NCBI RefSeq assembly: GCF_003369915.1
Contig: NC_046674.1
Location: forward strand, 23,129,657 to 23,193,656
Length of the DNA: 64,000 nucleotides
DNA from: Drosophila miranda
Taxonomy: Eukaryota > Arthropoda > Insecta > Diptera > Drosophilidae
Direction of reading: 5' to 3'
Position numbers and translations under genes: made by a program. Positions 9,697 to 22,419 of this stretch are shown here, in pieces. The notes under the pieces are model-generated. The model saw only the letters and a program-made list of their open reading frames with translations. It did no database searches and was not told the origin of the DNA. Each line of letters starts with the position of its first letter. Position 1 is the first letter of the stretch.

Positions 9697-11985
9697 TTAA
9701 ACAAACATCTTCTCCAGCATTTTTCTAAGTTTTTCTTGGGCATAGCGTATCTTTTGATATAATTCTTTGGACACACCGTTCTCCACGATGGTCGAGAAGC
9801 GATATGTGCGGAAGTTCTTCTCGTGATCCATGTATGTAATGGCACTCATACGCGGACAAAGAATGAGCTTCATGTGATCCGAAAAATTAAGCTGAAATCA
9901 GGAATAGTTTTGGTTAATTTCTATAAGTCGGGAGAGCATTTACTAAATTTGTGTAGCTACCTGTACGGAACCGTTGGTAAGATGCATGACCACAGCACAC
10001 GTTGTGCGGAACCAGGAGTGCAAATGGGGCATACGCGATATCTGATCACTCTCAATGTTCACATTATTGGCTCCAGCCTTCACGAGATGCTCGATCATGT
10101 AACGCTTGAAGTAGGAAAGCAGCTTCATCTTTTTATCAAGCGTCTTGCAGTAATCGGTCGTAGTCATGTAGCTCTCCTTTCCGTCCTTGTCTATGAAGTG
10201 GACGTTGATCTGGTTCGGAAGCAGAATCAATTTGGTTGTGTCGTTGAACATAACGCCAATGCCCTCATCACAGAGCTGATAACCGAAGCCGTATTTTTCA
10301 CTGTAGTCGACCCATTTGGATATCCAGAAGAGCGGCTGTGCTGCAGGATCGGTATTCTCATCCTCGAGATTGCCTTGCAGTATGCGCGGCTGTAAGCACG
10401 AGATGATTAATAATTATTTAACAGATACAATCACTGCAATGATTACAAACCTTGTTGTTGATCAGATTGGTGAGCTGCTGGTGCAAGCTCTCAATGTCGC
10501 TGCGGTAGTCTTCGTTGTGGCGGCACACCTGGGCCGAGGCAGTGATGGCGTCGTGCAAGTTGGTATTGAGGAATGTTGACTCCAGACGAGTATCATCCCT
10601 AATGCCGTTCATCTCCATCAGCGGCTTGCGATGAATGGAGTCTTCAATGGTGTCGTTGATGCCAATTCGCGGAGCCATAGTTAGGCAAGAGCTTGGCAAG
10701 AACGTTGGCACCTTCGAGCCCTTCAGGAAGTCGTAGTTCAGCAACTGGCCAATTGCTGGGCGGCTCTCAGGGTTCGGCTGGAGCATGGAGATCACCATAT
10801 CAGCAGCAGGTTTTCTCAAGTAGCTTGGCACTCTGTACTCGCACTTCTTGATCTTTGAATAAGTGTTTTTCAGCGTTTTGGTCTCAAACGGGGGTTGGCC
10901 TACCAACAGAGTGTACATGACGCAGCCAATGGACCATATGTCCACTTCGAACGAATGCCCCTTTTTGGTGAGAATTTCTGGGGCAATGTAGTTTGGGGTG
11001 CCGCACAGAGTCTTCTTGCGTTCGCCCTCATATTCGATGCGAGTGGCTAGGCCAAAGTCGCCAATCTTCACGTGCAGCATATCGTTCAAGAACAGGTTTC
11101 CTAGCTTCAAGTCGCGATGGATAATGCGGTTGTCGTGCAGATACTTGACGCCTTGGATGATCTGGAAAATGTAGTAGCGGCACTCGAACTCCGTGATGCT
11201 TTTCCGGCGCTTGTGCAGCTCCATCATCGACTGAGTGGCAAAAAGGCGGGATCCATTAGTTCGGAAGAACGCATGCTATGCTGAATTTCCGGCGTACTTA
11301 CCCGCTTCTTGCAAAGGTCCAGGACAATGTAAATGTTCTGGACATCCTCGAAATAGCTATGGAACTTCACTATGTTGGGATGATTGAGACTACGATGAAT
11401 GGTAATCTCCTGAGCGGTCTTCTCCTTCAGGTTGTGCTTGATCATCAGCTTCTTTGATACGATTTTGCCGGCAAAAACATCGTCGGTCTCCACATCGATG
11501 ATTTCGTAGCACTTGGCAAAGCCGCCCTACACAAGCAATTGCAAAACATCTCATTATAGCCACAATTTTTTACTAAATAATTGTAAATTGAATGCGACGC
11601 GACAAAAAAAAAAGAATGTACGTTTGCATGCATGTATGTGGCTGGGCCGTCACTTCTTTGACAACTCTACCAGGCACACACACGCACGCGTTCACACATA
11701 AAACAGTGGAAGGGTGCCAAAGGAAACTGAGGCGAAAATAGATGTAAGCCGCATGCTTGTATGTGTTGGTTTGCATGCCCTTGCATACATATGTGTATGC
11801 CCAGCGCTGTGAGGCTGCGCAGAGTTGTTAAAATGTGCATGAGGATTCCCTAGAACACAATGATCCACTTCTGGGGCAAGTCTTACCTTTCCAAAGAAGC
11901 GCATACGCTTATACGTCCTGCGTTGATTGGAGTCGAAGAGACGATCCGGTATATCTGTGCTTTTATCCTCCGGTTTTGCGGCCAT
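9697..11985 (-). CDS. polo: Polo-like kinase (Polo), copy 2, intact
   Basis: Exons 11985-11887, 11526-11302, 11230-10451, 10389-9961 and 9891-9697 keep frame, length and splice sites of copy 1 (constant offset 7386). All catalytic residues (Lys54, HRD, DFG, Thr182) and polo-box pincer residues are present. Replacements are Gln66Leu, Glu103Asp in the hinge (VLDLCKKR), Tyr130Phe and Asp230Asn. The hinge change is conservative but sits where ATP binds, so this is the most diverged intact kinase domain in the window. The protein ends in Val rather than Leu. Confidence 0.96.
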
Positions 11986-12451
11986 TTTGCTCTGATGTCC
12001 CTTTGCCTTGGCGTTCACTCGAAACACAAAAAACTTCCTCGCCTTCGCGTTGATGCAAAATCCGCTCTGTACACACCACGTCCAGTTAAATGCGTTCCCA
12101 AAGAAACAATTTAAGATTAATGCAAATGCCAAGACACAAATGATCACTCGCAGACTATGCCTATGCCCACCGACACCACTCACAATTCACAGTTCACGAA
12201 AAATAGCCACAAAGCGGAGAACGCGCCGAAACCGTTCGATTTAAATGCCAATGAAAATTAGTGATGTGCGCTGTACATAAATCGAGCTATAATAAATTTT
12301 AGTAGATGAATTTTTATATACTTGTGAGACTGATAAGTCAACGCAACTAGTTTTCTGAAATCAGAGCACTCTATTTTGTTCAGTTGCAGAAATATGCTTA
12401 AGTAATAGTTTATAATACCCGTCGGCATAACACAGTGGCACCGTGACACAG
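11986..12451 (-). promoter_or_regulatory. polo 5' flank, unit 2
   Basis: 466 bp between the polo ATG and a 3'-truncated BEL LTR. Nearly identical to the flank of copy 1, including TATTTTGTTCAG, but with CAACTAG in place of CAACTAC near 12346. Confidence 0.5.
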
Positions 12452-12878
12452 TGTTCTATTTAACATGTAATATAATACCTCACGACAAACAACTGGCCAC
12501 TGCAGTGAGTTCTGCTGACAATGCACTCTCTCCGCAGATGGCAAAGACAGCGGGGCAGTTGCTGACCATCAAAATATCGCAATTGCCCACCAGACACTAA
12601 AATTATCCATAATACACAAAACATATATTTTACAGACTCAGCACTTTTGTACCTTTTATCACCTATAAATAAGAATCAGTTTTATCAATAAAATCAGTAT
12701 CAGAAACAGTACCATAACTGCCTGTCACTCATCTTCCATCGCAATTATCAGAGGCTGTCGCCGTGTCTTCAGACCCTCCCTTGCGCACCGTAGGATACCC
12801 ACTCCGCAGTCCAACTGGTTCAAGTTCTAGTTGCGACGACCAAACTGTAGACGGTTTATGTACCGTATGCAACCCAGC
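12452..12878 (+). repeat. BEL LTR, 3'-truncated (427 bp)
   Basis: Matches the first 427 bp of the complete LTR and keeps TATAAATA at 12664 and the initiator, so it could still start transcription toward polo copy 3. Confidence 0.85.
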
Positions 12879-13423
12879 AACCCACTGATACAACAGCGCT
12901 CACCCCAGGACACTTCTTGATTGGTGAACCATTGACAACGCCTCCTGACGTCAATACTGATCAACAAGGAAGAACATTGGTCAAGCGCTGGGAATTGGTA
13001 TCGCGCCTAAAGCATTCATTCTGGAAACAATGGTCTACAGAATACCTCCAAGAATTGCAAGCTCGGCATAAATGGAAGACCGCTTCACCAAACGTACCTG
13101 AAGGATTATTAGTTTTGGTTAAGGAAGACAACCTTCCTGTAATGAAGTGGCCAATGGGTCGCATCATTAAGACATATCCTGGACAGGACAACCACGTACG
13201 AGTGGTTGACGTTAAGACAGCATCTGGCGTATACAAGCGCCCTATCACTCGTCTAGCGCCGCTCTTTCCAGAAGATGTGGCAATCAAACGTTCCCACAAC
13301 GTGATCAGTGACACCACGGAGATTGATGAGCCACCCACACAGCGAACAACAAAATTGTCACCTACATTAACATCAACAGATGGGCAACCTGACGTATACT
13401 GCGGGAAAAAACACTGTATTTAA
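12879..13423 (+). pseudogene. pol: BEL pol C-terminal fragment
   Basis: Open from about 12917 (GEPLTTPPDVNTD) to the pol stop. It holds only the end of the integrase core and the DUF5641-like C-terminal domain, with no catalytic residues. Confidence 0.85.
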
Positions 13424-13548
13424 AGTCTTTTTTTTATATCCGATCTTTCTCTATACCTCCAAAAAAAAAATTACCACGATACTTACACCTGAACTGCGAT
13501 AAATTGTTTCAAGTTTCCTAATTCGTGAGTCAGCCGAAACAATAGAAA
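13424..13548. other. Truncated polo 3' spacer
   Basis: Only the first 125 bp of the spacer is present. It is then joined to the middle of gag at CAATAGAAAT/CAGCCACACC, with AAAT shared by both partners (microhomology). The polo copy expected here is missing. Confidence 0.8.
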
Positions 13549-13973
13549 TCAGCCACACCAAACACGGATAACGTGCAGCTTCCACGCATCAGCATCCCAA
13601 AGTTTGATGGGGATCTATTAAAGTGGACCCAGTTCTTCGATCTGTTCTCATGCATGGTGCATGAGACCAACATGCCTACGGTGAAAAAGATGTGGTATCT
13701 TAAAACCACCGTTACCGGCGAGGCAGAAAGATTGATTCGACATATCGATCTAAAGGAAGAAAATTATGAAGCCGCTTGGGAAATACTAGTTGACGCATAC
13801 AACAATCCCAGAGATGTTTCGAACACGGTACTGAACCGCTTCCTCAATCACCAAACAATTAATGACGATCCCAAGTCATTAAAAGAGTTGTATATAACAA
13901 CCATAGAATCCCTTGCATCACTAAAGGGATTGGGCATCAATATATCTACATGGGATCCGATATTGATTGCCAC
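13549..13973 (+). pseudogene. gag: BEL gag core fragment (DUF1759-type)
   Basis: Encodes LPRISIPKFDGDLLKWTQFF and the following conserved Gag core of BEL elements, with SNTVLNRFLNHQ downstream. It then runs out of frame into pol at the deletion joint, stopping at 14022. The zinc knuckles and the protease motif are deleted. Confidence 0.82.
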
Positions 13974-16900
13974 CCTTCAGCCCTGGGGGAGTCGTTGGAA
14001 ACCGCAACAAAAAGATTCCTAGCGTTGGAGCGGCGAAGCTCACCAGAAACTTGGAAGAGTTATGTGGACTTCATGGAAGAGTATGAAGGACTAGGACATA
14101 TGAAGATGGTGCCAGCATCAAAAGTTCCCAAAAAGGCACTACTTCATTCCACATCATTGTGTACTCAAACCTGAAAGCACCACCACAAAGCTTCGGGTAG
14201 TATTCGATGCCTCATGCAAATCAACAAGCGGGAAATCTTTGAACGACATTCTGCAGGCTGGACCCACCGTTCAGAGCGAACTTATGTCCATTCTGCTACG
14301 ATTTCGAATTCATAAGTACGTATTCACAGCGGACATAGAAAAGATGTACCGGCAAGTGTGGATGAACCCGGAGGATCAATTCTATCAGATGATAGTCTGG
14401 AGAAACAATCCATCCGAAGAGATCAGGTACTATCGCCTGAAAACAGTAACATATGGGACAACAGCTGCTCCGTTCCTAGCAACGAAATGTCTGGATCATT
14501 TGACAATACAATACAAAGACAGACTACCAGTAGGATCAACAACATTAAAAACCGATTTCTATGTTGACGACTGTCTAACTGGAGCAAACACGATTCCAGA
14601 GGCAATTCATGTTCGACAAGAACTAAATAAAATATTGCTACCGTCCGGATTCAAATTGCGCAAGTGGTGCTCCAACAATGAGCAACTTCTCCAAGGAATC
14701 CCCAAAGAGGATACTGTAACCGATGTAAAACTAGGAGAGACACTAGAGCACTACAGCGTGAAAACTCTGGGTCTCATCTGGATGCCGAAGAAGGATACAT
14801 TGTGTGGACGAACACAGAAAAGCCAGGCTACACGCATCACCAAACGGGTGGTATGTTCCGAACTGGCCCAAAACTTTGACCCACTAGGACTCTTTGCACC
14901 GGTGGTAGTAAAGGCAAAAATCTTCATGCAACAACTTTGGGAGCTCAAACTGGATTGGGATGACGAATTACCATTACAACACCAAACCGAATGGAAAGAA
15001 TACCGGGACGACTTACAAACATTGAACAAAATGCAAGTTCCCCGGCATATCTACGATGGTAAAACTCCAGTTACCCAAGAACACCATACGTTTGTAGATG
15101 CATCAGAACGAGCATATGGCGCAGCTGTATATGTACGCGCTACATACAAAAACAACCAAGTGTCAGTAAGACTGCTCTGTTCGAAATCACGTGTGGCGCC
15201 GACAGCCAAACAATCGCTACCACGGTTAGAACTGAGTGCTGCAGTCCTCGGTGCCGAGCTCACAAACCGAGTCCGACAGGATCCGACATTAACACGGTTT
15301 CAGGATGGTGTTGGAGTGATTCCACCGTTGTGTTATCCTGGATAAACGCATCGTCATCAACATACCATACCTTTGTGGCAAATCGAATAGCCAAAATCCA
15401 GGCATTAACAAACCAGTCACAATGGCGTCACGTGTCATCGGCCAACAACGCAGCCGATGTCCTGTCGAGAGGAATCGCAGCGAGCAGACTGGCAGATCAC
15501 AATCTGTGGTTATATGGACCATTATTCCTGCACGGATCTCGAGACAACTGGACGAAGGCACCCAACATAGAACCCAGCAATCTTGAGAGAAAAGCTAAAC
15601 ATGTAAGCTTGCCAATCACACCTAGCGCACTTGGGGACGAATTATATACTTGCAGACATAGCAACTCGTTTCACAAACTGCAACGCATTGTGGCATATAT
15701 GTTACGCTTCTGCTACAAAACCAACAGAGCGAACACCACGACGCTCTGCGCAGAAGAACTGACTCACGCCCGCACTATAATCCTGCGAACCATACAACAA
15801 GTCGAGTTTACAGCAGAGTTAAAACAGTTCCAACGCTATAAGACTGTGGATAGAAAGAGCTCGATCATATCGTTATCTCCCTTCCTAGGAGACGATGGCC
15901 TCATCCGAGTTGGTGGTAGACTTGAAGAAGCTCTACTTCCATACAACGCAAAACACCCAGTTTTGCTGCCTTACAATGACCCAATCGTCAAAATGATCTT
16001 GCGGGAGCTACATGAGGAGAACATGCATTGTGGTGCTCAAGCATTAAGGGCAATCGCAAGACAACAATATTGGATTATCAATGACAAGACAATGGCTAGA
16101 AGCATCATCCACAGCTGTGTTAGATGCACCAAGGCTAGACCAAAGCTGATGCACCAGATCATGGGCAATCTCCCAGCACAACGAGTCACACAAGCACGCC
16201 CGTTTCTTAATGCAGGCGTCGACTACTGTGGACCAATCTCGATCCACCATAAGATCCGAGGGAAAAGACCAGGGAAAAGGCATACATCGCCGTGTTCTGC
16301 TGCTTTTCCACAAAGGCAGTACACCTGGAGCTGGTAAGCGACCTGACCACAGATGCATTCTTGGCCGCCCTGCGTCGATTCTTAAGCAGACGTGGGAAGT
16401 GCCAAACTATTCATTGCGACAATGCAACGAACTTTGTGGGTGCAAACAACCAGCTTAAAGAATTAGAAGACTCTATATTCAGCTCAAAGGCAAGTGCTCT
16501 GATCACGAATCATTGCAACAAAAAACAAGTGGATTTTAAATTCATTCCTCCCAGGGCTCCATCGTTTGGCGGCCTCTGGGAAGCGGCGGTAAAATCAGCA
16601 AAAAAGCTGTTGATAACAACCACCAACACAGCCTCATTGACATTTGAAGAACTAAACACAGTGATAATCGAAATTAAAGCAATTCTCAATTCTCGACCCA
16701 TCACTCCAATGTCAAATGATCCCACTGATACAACAGCGCTCACCCCAGGACACTTCTTGATTGGTGAACCATTGACAACGCCTCCTGACGTCAATACTGA
16801 TCAACAAGGAAGAACATTGGTCAAGCGCTGGGAATTGGTATCGCGCCTAAAGCATTCATTCTGGAAACAATGGTCTACAGAATACCTCCAAGAATTGCAA

Positions 16901-17263
16901 GCTCGGCATAAATGGAAGACCGCTTCACCAAACGTACCTGAAGGATTATTAGTTTTGGTTAAGGAAGACAACCTTCCTGTAATGAAGTGGCCAATGGGTC
17001 GCATCATTAAGACATATCCTGGACAGGACAACCACGTACGAGTGGTTGACGTTAAGACAGCATCTGGCGTATACAAGCGCCCTATCACTCGTCTAGCGCC
17101 GCTCTTTCCAGAAGATGTGGCAATCAAACGTTCCCACAACGTGATCAAAGACACCACGGAGATTGATGAGCCACCCACACAGCGAACAACAAAATTGTCA
17201 CCTACATTAACATCAACAGATGGGCAACCTGACGTATACTGCGGGAAAAAACACTGTATTTAA
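13974..17263 (+). pseudogene. pol: BEL pol (RT, RNase H, integrase), broken
   Basis: The longest RT reading frame outside R7 is 14239-15345, with FTADIEKMYRQV and FYVDDCLTGA. An extra A near 14135 (shared with R9 and R10) cuts off the RT N-terminus. A short deletion near 15285 shifts the RNase H frame. Frame 15330-16337 covers the rest of RNase H and the integrase zinc region. The two-base integrase insertion near 16275 separates it from 16292-17263. Confidence 0.9.
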
Positions 17264-17975
17264 AGTCTTTTTTTTATATCCGATCTTTCTCTATACCTCC
17301 AAAAAAAAAATTACCACGATACTTACACCGGAACTGCGATAAATTGTTTCAAGTTTCCTAATTCGTGCGTCAGCCGAAACAATAGAAATTTGGCCGACGG
17401 TACTCAGAAAACAGAAATATAATACATAAGACATTCCTAGAATCAATTTGAGACGTAAAATCTTCCAATTTGAATAATTTGAGAAGCATTGTATTTATTA
17501 CTACAGTGGTTCAAATTTTATTAGCTTAGGTAAAAATACAAAAGAAATGTTTACTCCCAAACCGCAGGGTTCTAATAGTTAACATCCATGTTTTGTTTGT
17601 TGTTTTTTCTACACAAATGTTCGAATTGTTGAAATGATGCGTGGGCGATCGATGATAACTTGTAATTTCTAAAAGTATACATTTATTTTTATTTATTAAT
17701 AATTTCTTTCGATATTCGTGTACGAAAATATTTGAACAGATATAAACGTTAAACAGGGAACTAAAGTGGAATGCAAAACCAAACGAAAAAAAAAACGTTA
17801 AACAGTAAATACAAATTTGGACAGAAACTACGATTGTGGGAAAGAATTGGCGTGGGAACAGATGAATGGTTAGGTTGGGTTGGCTAAGGCGTTCGTGATT
17901 TAGCTTAAACTAACATTTTGCCTTAGAATGATAGTCCGCTGGTAGGTTGTGGAGATGGTGAACATCATCCAACAA
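17264..17975. other. polo 3' spacer, unit 3
   Basis: Complete spacer with the minus-strand AATAAA cluster near 17684-17699 and without the 33-bp insert. It carries GATCGATGATAAC near 17647, shared with unit 4. No gene seen. Confidence 0.7.
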
Positions 17976-20264
17976 TTAAACAAACATCTTCTCCAGCATT
18001 TTTCTAAGTTTTTCTTGGGCATAGCGTATCTTTTGATATAATTCTTTGGACACACCGTTCTCCACGATGGTCGAGAAGCGATATGTGCGGAAGTTCTTTT
18101 CGTGATCCATGTATGTAATGGCACTCATACGCGGACAAAGAATGAGCTTCATGTGATCCGAAAAATTAAGCTGAAATCAGGAATAGTTTTGGTTAATTTC
18201 TATAAGTCGGGAGAGCATTTACTAAATTTGTGTAGCTACCTGTACGGAACCGTTGGTAAGATGCATGACCACAGCACACGTTGTGCGGAACCAGGAGTGC
18301 AAATGGGGCATACGCGATATCTGATCACTCTCAATGTTCACATTATTGGCTCCAGCCTTCACGAGATGCTCGATCATGTAACGCTTGAAGTAGGAAAGCA
18401 GCTTCATCTTTTTATCAAGTGTCTTGCAGTAATCGGTCGTAGTCATGTAGCTCTCCTTTCCGTCCTTGTCTATGAAGTGGACGTTGATCTGGTTCGGAAG
18501 CAGAATCAATTTGGTTGTGTCGTTGAACATAACGCCAATGCCCTCATCACAGAGCTGATAACCGAAGCCGTATTTTTCACTGTAGTCGACCCATTTGGAT
18601 ATCCAGAAGAGCGGCTGTGCTGCAGGATCGGTATTCTCATCCTCGAGATTGCCTTGCAGTATGCGCGGCTGTAAGCACGAGATGATTAATAATTATTTAA
18701 CAGATACAATCACTGCAATGATTACAAACCTTGTTGTTGATCAGATTGGTGAGCTGCTGGTGCAAGCTCTCAATGTCGCTGCGGTAGTCTTCGTTGTGGC
18801 GGCACACCTGGGCCGAGGCAGTGATGGCGTCGTGCAAGTTGGTCTTGAGGAATGTTGACTCCAGACGAGTATCATCCCTAATGCCGTTCATCTCCATCAG
18901 CGGCTTGCGATGAATGGAGTCTTCAATGGTGTCGTTGATGCCAATTCGCGGAGCCATAGTTAGGCAAGAGCTTGGCAAGAACGTTGGCACCTTCGAGCCC
19001 TTCAGGAAGTCGTAGTTCAGCAACTGGCCAATTGCTGGGCGGCTCTCAGGGTTCGGCTGGAGCATGGAGATCACCATATCAGCAGCAGGTTTTCTCAAGT
19101 AGCTTGGCACTCTGTACTCGCACTTCTTGATCTTTGAATAAGTGTCCTTCAGCGTTTTGGTCTCAAACGGGGGTTGGCCTACCAACAGAGTGTACATGAC
19201 GCAGCCAATGGACCATATGTCCACTTCGAACGAATGCCCCTTTTTGGTGAGAATTTCTGGGGCAATGTAGTTTGGGGTGCCGCACAGAGTCTTCTTGCGT
19301 TCGCCCTCATATTCGATGCGAGTGGCTAGGCCAAAGTCGCCAATCTTCACGTGCAGCATATCGTTTAAGAACAGGTTTCCTAGCTTCAAGTCGCGATGGA
19401 TAATGCGGTTGTCGTGCAGATACTTGACGCCTTGGATGATCTGGTAAATGTAGTAGCGGCACTCGAACTCCGTGATGCTTTTCCGGCGCTTGTGCAGCTC
19501 CATCATCGACTGAGTGGCAAAAAGGCGGGATCCATTAGTTCGGAAGAACGCATGCTATGCTGAATTTCCGGCGTACTTACCCGCTTCTTGCAAAGCTCCA
19601 GGACAATGTAAATGTTCTGGACATCCTCGAAATAGCTATGGAACTTCACTATGTTGGGATGATTGAGACTACGATGAATGGTAATCTCCTGAGCGGTCTT
19701 CTCCTTCAGGTTGTGCTTGATCATCAGCTTCTTTGATACGATTTTGCCGGCAAAAACATCGTCGGTCTCCACATCGATGATTTCGTAGCACTTGGCAAAG
19801 CCGCCCTACACAAGCAATTGCAAAACATCTCATTATAGCCACAATTTTTTACTAAATAATTGTAAATTGAATGCGACGCGACAAAAAAAAAAGAATGTAC
19901 GTTTGCATGCATGTATGTGGCTGGGCCGTCACTTCTTTGACAACTCTACCAGGCACACACACGCACGCGTTCACACATAAAACAGTGGAAGGGTGCCAAA
20001 GGAAACTGAGGCGAAAATAGATGTAAGCCGCATGCTTGTATGTGTTGGTTTGCATGCCCTTACATACATATGTGTATGCCCAGCGCTGTGAGGCTGCGCA
20101 GAGTTGTTAAAATGTGCATGAGGATTCCCTAGAACACAATGATCCACTTCTGGGGCAAGTCTTACCTTTCCAAAGAAGCGCATACGCTTATACGTCCTGC
20201 GTTGATTGGAGTCGAAGAGACGATCCGGTATATCTGTGCTTTTATCCTCCGGTTTTGCGGCCAT
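17976..20264 (-). CDS. polo: Polo-like kinase (Polo), copy 3, intact
   Basis: Exons 20264-20166, 19805-19581, 19509-18730, 18668-18240 and 18170-17976, constant offset 15665 from copy 1. The 575-residue frame is open, with all kinase motifs and the polo-box pincer. Differences: Gln66Leu (shared with copies 2, 4 and 9) and Asn330Lys (shared only with copy 9). Among the intact copies it is one of the closest to the consensus of the array. Confidence 0.96.
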
Positions 20265-20733
20265 TTTGCTCTGATGTCCCTTTGCCTTGGCGTTCACTCG
20301 AAACACAAAAAACTTCCTCGCCTTCGCGTTGATGCAAAATCCGCTCTGTACACACCACGTCCAGTTAAATGCGTTCCCAAAGAAACAATTTAAGATTAAT
20401 GCAAATGCCAAGACACAAATGATCACTCGCAGACTATGCCTATGCCCACCGACACCACTCACAATTCACAGTTCACGAAAAATAGCCACAAAGCGGAGAA
20501 CGCGCCGAAACCGTTCGATTTAAATGCCAATGAAAATTAGTGATGTGCGCTGTACATAAATCGAGCTATAATAAATTTTAGTAGATGAATTTTTATATAC
20601 TTGTGAGACTGATAAGTCAACGCAACTAGTTTTCTGAAATCAGAGCACTCTATTTCTCTATTCAGTTGCAGAAATATGCTTAAGTAATAGTTTATAATAC
20701 CCGTCGGCATAACACAGTGGCACCGTGACACAG
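20265..20733 (-). promoter_or_regulatory. polo 5' flank, unit 3
   Basis: 469 bp; carries the longer TATTTCTCTATTCAG allele near 20651, shared with copies 4, 6, 8 and 9. No clear core promoter motif identified. Confidence 0.5.
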
Positions 20734-21160
20734 TGTTCTATTTAACATGTAATATAATACCTCACGACAACACACTGGCCACTGCAGTGAGTTCTGCTGA
20801 CAATGCACTCTCTCCGCAGATGGCAAAGACAGCGGGGCAGTTGCTGACCATCAAAATATCGCAATTGCCCACCAGACACTAAAATTATCCATAATACACA
20901 AAACATATATTTTACAGACTCAGCACTTTTGTACCTTTTATCACCTATAAATAAGAATCAGTTTTATCAATAAAATCAGTATCAGAAACAGTACCATAAC
21001 TGCCTGTCACTCATCTTCCATCGCAATCATCAGAGGCTGTCGCCGTGTCTTCAGACCCTCCCTTGCGCACCGTAGGATACCCACTCCGCAGTCCAACTGG
21101 TTCAAGTTCTAGTTGCGACGACCAAACTGTAGACGGTTTATGTACCGTATGCAACCCAGC
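20734..21160 (+). repeat. BEL LTR, 3'-truncated
   Basis: 427 bp; TATAAATA at 20946 and initiator intact. Points toward the 3' end of polo copy 4, whose stop is about 1.47 kb downstream. Confidence 0.85.
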
Positions 21161-21705
21161 AACCCACTGATACAACAGCGCTCACCCCAGGACACTTCTT
21201 GATTGGTGAACCATTGACAACGCCTCCTGACGTCAATACTGATCAACAAGGAAGAACATTGGTCAAGCGCTGGGAATTGGTATCGCGCCTAAGGCATTCA
21301 TTCTGGAAACAATGGTCTACAGAATACCTCCAAGAATCGCAAGCTCGGCATAAATGGAAGACCGCTTCACCAAACGTACCTGAAGGATTATTAGTTTTGG
21401 TTAAGGAAGACAACCTTCCTGTAATGAAGTGGCCAATGGGTCGCATCATTAAGACATATCCTGGACAGGACAACCACGTACGAGTGGTTGACGTTAAGAC
21501 AGCATCTGGCGTATACAAGCGCCCTATCACTCGTCTAGCGCCGCTCTTTCCAGAAGATGTGGCAATCAAACGTTCCCACAACGTGATCAAAGACACCACG
21601 GAGATTGATGAGCCACCCACACAGCGAACAACAAAATTGTCACCTACATTAACATCAACAGATAGGCAACCTGACGTATACTGCGGGAAAAAACACTGTA
21701 TTTAA
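21161..21705 (+). pseudogene. pol: BEL pol C-terminal fragment
   Basis: Open from about 21199 to the pol stop; C-terminal domain only, no catalytic motif. Confidence 0.85.
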
Positions 21706-22419
21706 AGTCTTTTTTTTTATATCCGATCTTTCTCTATACCTCCAAAAAAAAAATTACCACGATACTTACACCTGAACTGCGATAAATTGTTTCAAGTTTC
21801 CTAATTCGTGCGTCAGCCGAAACAATAGAAATTTGGCCGACGGTACTCAGAAAACAGAAATATAATACATAAGACATTCCTAGAATCAATTTGAGACGTA
21901 AAATCTTCCAATTTGAATAATTTGAGAAGCATTGTATTTATTACTACAGTGGTTCAAATTTTATTAGCTTAGGTAAAAATACAAAAGAAATGTTTACTCC
22001 CAAACCGCAGGGTTCTAATAGTTAACATCCATGTTTTGTTTGCTGTTTTTTCTACACAAATGTTCGAATTGTTGAAATGATGCGTGGGCGATCGATGATA
22101 ACTTGTAATTTCTAAAAGTATACATTTATTTTTATTTATTAATAATTTCTTTCGATATTCGTGTACGAAAATATTTGAACAGATATAAACGTTAAACAGG
22201 GAACTAAAGTGGAATGCAAAACCAAACGAAAAAAAAAAACGTTAAACAGTAAATACAAATTTGGACAGAAACTACGATTGTGGGAAAGAATTGGCGTGGG
22301 AACAGATGAATGGTTAGGTTGGGTTGGCTAAGGCGTTCGTGATTTAGCTTAAACTAACATTTTGCCTTAGAATGATAGTCCGCTGGTAGGTTGTGGAGAT
22401 GGTGAACATCATCCAACAA
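21706..22419. other. polo 3' spacer, unit 4
   Basis: Complete spacer without the 33-bp insert. Minus-strand AATAAA cluster near 22125-22140. I see no plus-strand AATAAA in it. Confidence 0.7.

Larger units (their letters stand above)
12452..13423 (+). mobile_element. BEL fragment R3: LTR fused to the 3' end of pol
   Basis: The LTR (12452-12878) lacks its last 26 bp and is joined directly to the last 545 bp of pol at AACCCAGC/AACCCACTG. Primer site, gag, protease, RT and most of integrase are lost. Exactly the same joint occurs at 21160, 25604, 41198 and 63631, so it arose once and was amplified. Confidence 0.93.
13549..17263 (+). mobile_element. BEL/Pao segment R4 (gag middle to pol end, no LTR)
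   Basis: A gag-pol segment inserted between a truncated spacer and a complete one. It starts inside gag, crosses the gag-to-pol deletion shared with R9 and R10 (near 13974), and then runs through RT, RNase H, integrase and the C-terminal domain. It keeps the 152 bp (15614-15765) deleted in R1, R2 and R10. Confidence 0.92.
20734..21705 (+). mobile_element. BEL fragment R5: LTR fused to the 3' end of pol
   Basis: LTR 20734-21160 joined to pol 21161-21705 with the same joint as R3. Unlike R3 it has CTAAGGCATTC, GAATCGCAAG and GATAGGCAA variants in pol; the first two are also seen in R11, suggesting that R5 and R11 are close relatives. Confidence 0.92.
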
